Positions 1 to 8,600 of a stretch of 14,975 nt of DNA are shown here, in pieces; positions within the stretch are counted from its first letter, which is position 1, and each line of letters opens with the position of its first letter. The notes beneath the pieces are model-generated. The model saw only the letters and a list, made by a program, of their open reading frames with translations. It was not told where the DNA came from and searched no databases. The position numbers and the translations under genes are program-made. Source of the DNA: Ectocarpus siliculosus (lineage: Eukaryota; Sar; Phaeophyceae; Ectocarpales; Ectocarpaceae); contig FN649751.1 in NCBI GenBank assembly GCA_000310025.1, positions 3,587,739 through 3,602,713 of the forward strand, read 5' to 3'.

Positions 1-9
1 TCTTTGTTT

Positions 10-31
10 CCCCCCCCCCCCCCCCCCCCCC
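10..31. repeat. 22-nt poly-C run at the left end
   Basis: An uninterrupted run of 22 C residues begins nine bases from the window start and is followed by unique sequence. It mirrors the poly-G runs at the right end, so on either strand the outward-reading 3' end is poly-G. That pattern is compatible with an assembly-end artefact as well as with a genuine homopolymer. Confidence 0.9.
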
Positions 32-445
32 GCCCATCTGGCAGCCCCGAAGCCAAACGAAAAAAGCCGCCCCCCTACCGCCACCACCACCACCACTACC
101 GTCATCGTGCCTCCGAAAACCTCGAAGTGATACGCTTACACTTACACTTGCACTCACTGTTGGGACGACGGATTGGAGCTCCTTCACGGCAGAAATTCTG
201 TGAGCGCTGATTAAAAGTGATGAACAATAGCTAAATAACAAACATCGGAAGGAGGAGTGTTTGGAAGGTTGTTTTTTCCGGCCGCGGGAGGTGAGGGCAC
301 TAATATCTCATCCCACACCACCACATGGGAAGAATGAACGCCACGAAGATGCTTGATGTATTATGAGGAACGTACATCTGGGAATATAGCCACACTGACA
401 TACGATTTGTATCTACTTGTCACGCAAACAAAAATTCTACCACAG
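32..445. other. No recognisable gene; probably intron upstream of the first RCC1 exon
   Basis: This stretch holds a CCA/CAC-rich tract near 70-105 and a pyrimidine-to-AG acceptor ending at 445 (ctaccacag). The only open frame at the left, 4-210, is proline- and histidine-rich because of the poly-C and CAC repeats and has no family resemblance. An open frame from 353 runs into the RCC1 exon, but the residues before position 446 do not look like an RCC1 blade. I therefore treat the stretch as intron or 5' flanking DNA. The true start of the RCC1 gene is not visible. Confidence 0.5.
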
Positions 446-2840
446 TTCGACAACCTGGGGGTGAGGATCACCAGGGTCTCGTGCGGGAGAGAGCACTCCC
501 TCGCGGTGTCGGACGCGGGCCGGCTGTACGCCTTCGGCCCCTCGGACGGCGGCCGCCTGGGCTTCAAGGCCGTCGTGGGCACCGGCGGCGTGTCCGCACC
601 CCGCATCGTCAGGGCGCCCTGCCTGGCGGAGGAGAGAGTCGTGGCCGCAGCGGGGGGGCAGATGCACTCGTCTTGCGTGTGCGCGTCGGGCAAGGTGGGT
701 TCGCTTTTTGACCGGTCGTTCTTTTTTGTTTGTTTTTTTTGTTGTGTGTTGTGTTGTGTTTTGTTGTGTTGTTGGTTGGTTGGTTGATCCGTATGTAGTA
801 TGCTACATCTTTAGGGAGGGGTTGGGTTTGTTAGTGTGAGCGTGTCGGGGTTGAGTTGCGGATGTTTTCGATTAGGTGACTTGACTCGGGTTGACGAATG
901 CGCATGCACACGCGGCGAGGTTAGTGTTGCGTCTATGTCACTTTTTTTACCTCGGTGGTGACTTGTATTATGCAACTCACGTGTTGTTGATTATTTATGG
1001 CGTCGCGCCCTTTTTTTTTTTTCAAGGTGTTCACCTGGGGGCACGGGAGCACGGGTGCTCTCGGCCACGGCGTGGCGGAAGATGAACCAACGCCCAGGAT
1101 GGTATCGGGTTTCGGGCGGGATGAGGCTAGGAGTGCACCGCAGGGCGCCGGCGAGCAGGTATATAGGAGAGAGGACTGTTCGTGGCGACCGCGAGCGGGT
1201 TTACTCGTGTTGCGTGTTTTATTTCACAACCGACAACAACAACAACCCCCCGCCGGACGGTCCGAAATACAACAATAACACACACACGCACACACGCGCC
1301 ACAACTTGATTGGCAGTTTATCCTGAACTGTTCTAGTTTCCGTAGATGAGATGTATTTGTTCTGATCTGTTTTTACGAGGAAAATCACCACTACTACAAC
1401 AACAGCAACAAAACACCGCGGGTTGACCTTGGCTGGCGACGGAATCAATTGTTTCCTCTTCCACACGAATATGTATTTCCTGTGGACGAAGAGAGAGCTG
1501 TATCTGTTCTGTTATGAAAAAAAAAAAAAAACTCCGGACTGAGTTGACTGACTCGACTCGACGTGACTTGGGCGGCGGAATCATGCCATGCCATGCCATG
1601 CCATGCCAGGATGACCCCGACGCCGACATCCTCGCGACCAGCGTCGCGTGCGGGGCGTGGCACACGCTCGTCCTCACCAAGGCGGGCAAGGTCCACGCCT
1701 TCGGCGACGGTTTCACGGGCCAGCTCGGCCTCGAGGACCGCGGCGGGGAGAAGGAGAGCCGCGCCCTGAGCCCCCGGGTGGTGCGGATCGAGAGGAACGC
1801 CGGCGGGGGAGGGGGCTCGCCGGGGGACGTGTACGTGACGGAGGTGAGGAAAGAAGGGTGGAGTCGGTCGTGCTAGGGTTTGGGTGGGAGGCAGAAGTGG
1901 CGCGCGCCTGCCTTCTCCCGTGCGGAGTGCAGGAGGGAGTTCGGCCGAGTCAAACGATAGTTTTTTTCAACTTTGTGTGCTCTCCATCCACGGCCGTCTG
2001 CAGAACCCTGGGTGTGATGTCCGGGCTCTTTATTCACTGCCACGGCGCCACTCCCCGACTCCAACGTGGCTGTGGTACCTCCCCAGCATCACACTTGACA
2101 GCCTTCGAGGTGGTGGCATCGAACCCACTGAAAAACAGCGTGAACTTCCACGCCAGTTCCCCTTGCTTGCCCCCAACCCCCTCCGCCCTTTCTTTTTCAA
2201 TTATCGCTGTCACCCCGTACATGACAAAACAGGTCGCGTGCGGGAGCTTTTCGAGCGCCGTGGTGTCCTCGGAGGGCAACCTTTACCACTGGGGGAAGCC
2301 CGACGCTTTCTCTGACGACGACCCGGTCGCCGACAAGCGATATTTGCTGCCAAGGTATGCACCACCGTGGGTGATAGGCATAGACTGCATACGTACGTAA
2401 GAAGGGTTGAGGTATCACCCCTGGTTTCACTTTTGTTTTTGTGTGTCTGGTGCGTGCTAGGCTGCTTCTTGGTTGCGGAGGATACAAATCTATTGCCCCC
2501 CTCACCCTTATCCGAGGTCTATTGTCTACCGACTACGGCATGCGTTTACCTAAATGAGTCCACCTATCCCCTCCCTCTGTTTTGTTGTTCGGAGCCTCAC
2601 CGCCCTTCGACCTTGAACCATCACATCCCGCCACCTCCGGTCTCTTTTTGTTTTTTTTCTCCACCCACCCGTAACCGCGAACCCGGCAGGCGAGTCACCT
2701 CCGGCCGCGGCGGCGCCGCCCCGGCCTATCGCCTCGTGGCGCAAGGGGCCTCTTTGACCCTGGGCATAGCGGAGGGGGTCAGGACTGATCCGAGAGGTGG
2801 CGGAGGAGACCGAAGTCGGACCGTTCTTCGTCGCTCCTGA
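446..2840 (+). CDS. RCC1-repeat (beta-propeller) protein, 5'-partial, five exons
   Basis: Proposed exons are 446-694, 1027-1158, 1610-1843, 2233-2354 and 2690-2840 (TGA 2838-2840), joined in phase 0, 0, 0 and 2; they give 295 residues with no N-terminus. All four introns are GT...AG. Successive blades show the RCC1 signature of V-[AS]-C-G-x-x-H-[ST]-L, then G-[KR]-[LV]-[YHF]-[AT]-[FW]-G, then G-x-L-G. Instances are VSCGREHSLAV...LYAFG in exon 1, QMHSS...K|VFTWGHGSTGALGHG across intron 1, SVACGAWHTLVL...VHAFGDGFTGQLG in exon 3, VACGSFSSAVV...LYHWG in exon 4, and a degenerate LVAQGASLTLGI in exon 5. Four to five blades are visible; seven is usual in RCC1, so the rest probably lies upstream. Exon 3 carries a glycine-rich insert and the tail is basic and Gly/Arg-rich. 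RCC1 repeats occur in Ran exchange factors, E3 ligases and many scaffolds, so the function cannot be fixed. The end of exon 2 (GAGCAG|gtatat) is the least certain boundary. Confidence 0.85.
721..785 (+). repeat. TG/TTG-rich low-complexity tract in RCC1 intron 1
   Basis: Just after the donor at 695 the intron is almost only T and G, with irregular TTG, TTGTG and TTGG units. It explains the cysteine- and valine-rich nonsense tail of the open frame that runs past the exon end. Confidence 0.75.
1582..1607 (+). repeat. Pentanucleotide microsatellite (CATGC)5 abutting a splice acceptor
   Basis: Five perfect CATGC units run into the acceptor CAG at 1607-1609, which opens RCC1 exon 3 at 1610. The usual polypyrimidine tract is absent here; a poly-A run (1517-1530) and mixed sequence lie further upstream. 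Confidence 0.85.
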
Positions 2841-3613
2841 TTTTGATTGGTGCACAAGAAGTGCGTCATTGAAACCCATTTTTTTGTCTGTGTGCTGGCG
2901 CGTTGAGTTAGGTTTTGCCGGGTATGTTTTCACCATGTATATCACATTTTGTTCGTTTTGTTTTTTTATTCGTTTTACTTCGTCGCGATTCGCATATTTG
3001 TGGTGTTTCTGTTCTATACGTTATGAAACGATTTACCTTACCTGGTGCTAGTTGGTGTGTTGTCAAGGTCTGATGCCGGTCCCAGAAGAGCGCGTCTGCC
3101 CGCGTGCGAAACTACGTGCGTGGTGCGTGCAGTAGTGTTTCTTCTCTGCTTTGACCCTTGCAAAGGTAGCGTCTTCGTCCTCTCGCGTACTTCAGGCTGA
3201 AACAAAATATCCTTCTTGGTGGGGGTTGTCCTCGAAAGGTACCACTGTTGCACGCTTTGCATGCGTACCATGCGTATCCTGGCTGCCTATCTTGTCTTGT
3301 CGAGCTAGGTGGGTATTTCGCGAGCTGTTGGGACCTCGCTCAAGCGTTTGTTGCAATGTGTACAGAAGTTTGGGGATCTTGTAGGGATGGATGAGCTGTG
3401 CTGTGAGGCTCGGGCCCACGACAGGCGCAAGGTTTTGCATTGACATGGGGGGAAGAAGCGCTGCTGTAAGCGCGTGCCTTTGTAGTCAAGACGGGAGGTC
3501 GGGCAGTGCGGTTTTGTGTCGACAGAACAGGCACGTCTCTGCCCGTGTTCGAAGGAGAGTGAGGTGTGTTGCGTATCGTCCGTTCTTGCATGAAAGTTAG
3601 TTGCGGACCTACA

Positions 3614-3629
3614 GGGGGCGACAGCCCCC
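3614..3629. repeat. GC-rich perfect hairpin (6-bp stem, GACA loop)
   Basis: GGGGGC and GCCCCC flank a GACA tetraloop, a compact stem in otherwise mixed intergenic DNA. Its role is unknown; it could be a dispersed-repeat end or a transcript 3' structure of the RCC1 gene. Confidence 0.5.
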
Positions 3630-5307
3630 CGGAAGCCACGCATTTCCAACCCCTCTCTTGCTGGAATGCATTATTGTACAGCACATTTCCAGATGTTTTT
3701 TGGGGGGGGAGGGGGCACCTTGGCACACGAGCGCGAATGGGCGAACAACGCCCTCTCCGAGCTCGTAATAATTTTCTTTCAACGTGTGCTCAATCGATGT
3801 ATACGCTGTCTGTATCTGTTGTTTAATACGTACATGCATTGCAGACCCGACGGGATTAATATAAAAAAGGCACACGGAGGGTTTCGGTAGAGCAGGCAGG
3901 CCTTCAGCCGGCGAGAAAAGTGTTTCATCTCTTGAGAGCGTCTTGGCGTAAGAAGAAAGATGCTGGCGTGAAAAATAGTGGATCGGCACAAGAGCAGGAG
4001 GAACCAAAACTTTGTTAGGTCAGGAAAGTGGCTAGAGGACGCACCCACTTCAGACCGCGGAGGTATGGATGTGTCGTTGAGTTTTTACAAGATTGCGGTA
4101 ATTCTCTGGGAGCGTGTGCGTGTGCGGGTAATTTTTGGTTGGTGTATGCAAGACTCAATCCTTTGGATCAGAAAAGAGGCATTGCTTCTTTCACCGTTCC
4201 TTGAATTTCGTTGTAGTTTTTTATCGCGAAAGGGGAGAAAAGGCAGCGTGGCACTCCCTGTCGCTGGTTCCGTGCGTTCCGCTCGCGTTGACATGGTGTA
4301 GACTACTTGTTGTCGCATTGCATTCGGTCTCTCGTTAGTGTAGGTTAGTAGTTTTTCTGTGTTGTCCCTTGCTTGTTTATCCCGTTCCTTGTTGAAAAAT
4401 AGCACATGCATGTATGTATATGGGCCTCTTGCTTGCTCGGTAACTGGGAGAAGCTACGGGATAGCCGGGAGGGGAAGGGAGGGAAGGCGAGGTGCTGTCG
4501 ATGATTTCGTCTCTGTAGTGTGGTAATACTTTCCCGCCACACCTCCGACCCTGTTAGCAGTGCTGCCAAACTCGTACCTCAGTGACGTTTTGTCTACCCC
4601 TAAATACCCGCTACGCACCTGACAATGCAAGACCTTCTGGGTTTTTCGTGTTTGGTTATCAGGTTCTGCGTGTCAGCTCCTAAAGGCTCGGTTAAGTTGT
4701 TAGCGGAGGCGTGGTGCGCGGGGGTGGAACATGTCTCGCGAACGGCTTCGTCTGAACCCGAACAGACACCTCATTCATTGAGCTGTTCGTCGTCCTTCCA
4801 CAGGAAAGGTGCGCGCAAGCGGCAGAGTTAGTTCTGGTTGACGATGCACACCCTTGCGATTGGGACAGGGCCACTTGAAATTCAAACTGATGGGGACCCG
4901 AGCGCACAACGGGTTGTCGCCACGCAAAGTGAGAGCAGTGAGTGAAGCAGCGCCAGCGGAGCACGGGGCAGCGGCCGACACAGACGGGGGGAAGCACACG
5001 ATTGCACCGTCACAGCGGGCAGGATGGACCGTCCAAATGCGGCCTGTGGTTGTGCGGTGTACCGTGAAATCCAACTGAACACCGCTACGGCTGGCCAGTG
5101 CGGCGCCGGCGAGCAATTTCCGGCGATGCTGGCGAATAGAATTGATCAAACCAAGTGAACAACAGTTCATATTCAACCTTAAGGACGGGGATAAGGTAGA
5201 GTGTTTTCACCTGGCAGTGTGGTAGACAACACAGCAGTAATAGTAGTAGTGTGGTCGGTCAGGCGAGAGGCACGCAATGAAGAATGAAGAACGAAGAACG
5301 CGCGCAA

Positions 5308-5344
5308 GAAATTTAAATTTCCTCCAATGGTCACCGGTTTGACC
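5308..5344 (+). promoter_or_regulatory. Candidate promoter elements upstream of the amidinotransferase gene
   Basis: Three elements are packed into 37 bp ending 128 bp before the ATG. A 14-bp perfect palindrome, GAAATTTAAATTTC, spans 5308-5321. A CCAAT pentamer lies at 5324-5328. A GGTCA-N6-TGACC inverted repeat spans 5329-5344, with an ACCGGT palindrome inside it. They are seen directly; their role as transcription-factor sites is inferred from position alone, and there is no clear TATA box between them and the start. Confidence 0.35.
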
Positions 5345-5472
5345 GCATCCGTCACCGCCATTAAAGTTCTTGTTGCCATTCGGGCGTGCAAACCAATCTC
5401 GCCGCGTCCGCGTCATGTTTACATTCTCCACACCCACGCACCCACCTGCCTCGTGCACTAATTCTCTCAGCC

Positions 5473-5625
5473 ATGTTTCTTACGGCCTCAATATCACGGT
5501 CTCTCTCGAGATGCGCCCTGCCCCACTGCCGCAAGTCGCTGTCCGCCAGGCAACAATCGGGAGCAACAGCAGCAGCAGCAGCAGCAAAGGCGGCCAGCCG
5601 AGGCTTTGCGTCGGCTTTTCAACCG
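5473..5625 (+). other. N-terminal targeting presequence of the amidinotransferase
   Basis: Residues 1-51 begin [13 protein letters not shown] and contain six arginines and no Asp or Glu; there is no hydrophobic stretch long enough for a signal peptide. SRGFAS (42-47) resembles a mitochondrial processing site with Arg near the cut. It overlaps ASAFQP (46-51), close to the ASAFAP motif of heterokont plastid preproteins. The missing signal peptide favours mitochondria. Confidence 0.65.
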
Positions 5626-8600
5626 AGCTATACCGCAAAGAAATCGATAGCCGTCGATCACGACGACTGGGAGGATGACAGGCCGCCCATGTCTAAGATA
5701 GACCCGGCCTGTATCGTCAACTCTCACACGGAGTGGGACCCGCTGGAGGAGGTGATCGTCGGGCGTGTCGACGACGCGACTATCCCTGAGTGGCACGTAT
5801 CGGGCAAGGCTGTGTGGCCCGCCAAACATTGGGGAATGTACAAGGAACACGCTGGAGAATCGTTCCCCAGGGAGCTCGTAATGAAAGGTGAACAGAATGA
5901 CCCAAAGACTCTCGAGCTAGATCGAAGTTTCACCCCACAGTACGCGGGACATGATGATGATCCACCATTCATTACGCAAGACAAGATAATGGGTTGTTCG
6001 CATCTCTGCGGAATGGAATTTAACCTCGTCAGGTCCCGCCCTTTTTTCCCCGAAGCTCCTCGCAAGCATTTATTTTCTTGTTCCGTTCCTACACGCCGAT
6101 CTCGTTAATGCACGTACGTGCACACCCACCACAACCAGCCTCGGAGGAGCTTGACAACTTTTCGCAAGTTCTTGAGATGGAGGGCGTTACCGTGCGCAGG
6201 CCGGAGGTACGCCCGGGAGACTTCGATAGACCTGTCAGCACCCCAGACTTCGAATCCGTGTCGCAGCTGTACGCGGCCATGCCACGGGATGTTCTCATCA
6301 CGGTGAGTGGGGGTCATACATTCTGCCGAGTCTGTCCATACTCCGTTGTGGGTAGTGGTGTACAAGGGCCCTGGACTTCGGGCCCTATTTCCGCCCTAGA
6401 CCTCGTGATGAGATTGGAAACAGTCGCTCTGAGACGTTGAAACAATGCTGTTGATGAATGATAGAAGGTGGGAAGTACGAACTCACACGTTTTTTTTAGG
6501 ACCAATCCTTTCCGTGGTACGTGCTACTGTTGTACCCCAACCTATCTATGCGATTGTTCGAAAAGAGAGCGAATGGTCGCTACATGAGCGGCCGAGGCCT
6601 CACCAAACACGATGAGGTGGTCTAGAGTTAGTGGGCGCTTTGGAGGTTTGTGGTTAAATCGTTGCAGAACGATCCCGGAGCAGCGGAACTGCCCTGAGGT
6701 ATTTTAGGTCATTGAAGAAGCCTAACGGATCGGATGTACATACAGGTACCCAATGGCATGAGCGCGATAGTTTCACGGTGAACCGTGATTTGATGGAGTC
6801 AACCTTTCATGTCAAAAAGAGAGCAATACACAGATATTTCTCTTCGACAAGTTTCCCAGAGTACCATCAGAACTCTGGGGAGTGTGAGGTGATTAAGAGC
6901 ACATAGCTTATTCAACTTTTGAAAGATCGCGGTGATGCGAACACCACCCTATTTCTTGGGTACAACAACCGAAGGATGTCGAGTGTTGGATAAGATCGGC
7001 AGCAAGACGTTGGTCGAGAGCAGGGTGCACTTGCTTCGCCACTGGAGGACTAGCTTTGTACGGTCGAGATGTAACTGGCTCACTGTCAGGAGGATCGGAA
7101 ACAGGGAAGAAGAACCGGAGTCCGCTGGGGATTTAGAAAACACATCACGGTATTCGCACAAAACATTTCCCAATTCGGCAATAACGTCGGGCGTCCGACC
7201 CGGACCGTTCAACATATATTTGATCTCTCGCAGATGGCGAGGGAGCCTGTCTCACACGCGACAGAAATTGGTACGGTATTCTGGTGTTAAACGTGCCAAG
7301 GGCCAACAGGGGAAAATATTGCTTTCGTTGTTATCGGGAGAAGGATTCAGCAGTCCCTTCCCCTCGCCGACCGTGACATCGAAGGGTGTACACTCACGAA
7401 ATATATATATTTTCCACCGCAATTTGGTGTTTGTTACAGCTTCCGCCACGCGAATAGCCTCCTGGACAAATGTGTTGTCTTATGCGGAGGAGTACATACC
7501 TGTTGTTCCAGAAATTCTAGATACATGCCCACGAGCCCCGTTTACTACTCTCCGGAAGTCACAAACAAACCCGCTTGGAATATTTAAAACATTAGGGGAA
7601 CGGGTACGTTTATCGCCGTCCGTTTTCCTTCCCCACCACCTCCTTCCTCCTCCGTCCATCCCTCCTCTCCGTGGTAAACCTGAAACACACGTATCCGAGC
7701 CGCTTCTTTATCTTTTTTTGATCCGCTGCCTGCTTGCCGCCGTCCGTCCGCCACACCAAGATCGGCAACGAAATCATCGAGGCTCCCATGGCGTGGCGTT
7801 CGCGGTTCTTCGAGTACCGCCCATTCCGATCCCTAATTAAGGACTACTTCCGGCAGGGCGGCGGGTGGACGGCCGCTCCCAAGCCGGAGATGTCGGACGA
7901 CTTGTACGTCCCGGAGGACAAGTGGCAGGTGGGCGGAAGTTGTTTCAATTATCCGTTTGTATATATTCGAGTACACCAAAATCGAAGACACCATCAGTCC
8001 AACAGCGGCGGAGTTTTCGCCTCTAGAAACAGCGGTGCCCCTGTGGGACGTGATGGCTGAATCGTGAAATGGTTGTGTATGGAGTTGCCGCAATGACCTA
8101 ATCCATGTACTTTTGGTCTCGCGTTCATGTTGGCCCAATGGCCTACGGCTACACGGCGTTGAAAGTGATCACAAGTACACCATGTTGCGTTGAGCATCGA
8201 GCGCGGAAGACGTGCACCGAAGTAGCGCTTACTGCCCGAAAAACATATCCTGAAGCACCGTTCAGCTCACCGCTCGCTTCTGCTTGTCTCGCCGAAGCTC
8301 ACAACACTTCGAACGCCTCTCTCAGTGCACGTTTGACTTGGTGACACCCGACAATGCACGAGAGCTCGACCCCATCCAAAGCGTTTTGTTCATCTCCATG
8401 CCGATTTCTCCGAGCACCATGTCAGCAGCTCCAAACCACCCCCCCCTCCTCGCCTACCCCGGATCCCCAAAAACACGCACGCATTTCTCCAGGAGGGCGC
8501 GGGAAAGTTCGTTACGACAGAGTACGAACCGGTGTTCGATGCGGCGGAGTTCACCAGAATGGGACGCGACATTTTCGTCCAGAGGTATGAGGGAGACAGG

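Larger units (their letters stand above)
2841..5472. other. Intergenic: RCC1 3' UTR and amidinotransferase upstream region, no gene seen
   Basis: About 2.6 kb in which no open frame shows a conserved motif or sustained GC-rich third-position coding style. The first part is T-rich (about 2935-3010) and probably 3' UTR. Further on are an AT-rich stretch near 3856-3868 (taatataaaaaagg), which could pass for a TATA-like element without any gene to serve, a GC-rich hairpin at 3614-3629, and the promoter-proximal elements at 5308-5344. No tRNA, rRNA or transposon protein was recognised. Confidence 0.6.

Noticed and set aside
4-210. 68-codon proline/histidine-rich frame at the left end
   Set aside because: It is generated by the poly-C run and CAC repeats, with no conserved feature.
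1648-2400. 250-codon plus-strand open frame
   Set aside because: It is an out-of-frame shadow of RCC1 exon 3 that runs on into intron; the residues are Arg/Gly-rich nonsense, while the exon in the other frame has clear RCC1 motifs.
3856-3868. TATA-like AT-rich element
   Set aside because: No gene start with supportable coding sequence follows within a plausible distance; the amidinotransferase ATG is 1.6 kb away.
5386-5472. Upstream in-frame ATG giving a 29-residue longer amidinotransferase
   Set aside because: The added residues (Pro, His and Thr-rich) do not look like a targeting peptide, whereas the ATG at 5473 begins a typical arginine-rich presequence.
6932-7840. 302-codon plus-strand open frame, the longest in the window
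   Set aside because: It lies opposite the gypsy pol fragment, which has recognisable motifs on the minus strand, and it runs across the exon 3 acceptor in the wrong frame for the conserved amidinotransferase exon.
8140-8215. Resemblance to a 5S rRNA start (GCCTACGGCTACAC...TTGAAAG)
   Set aside because: The downstream conserved 5S elements and pairing ends are missing, and it lies within intron 3.
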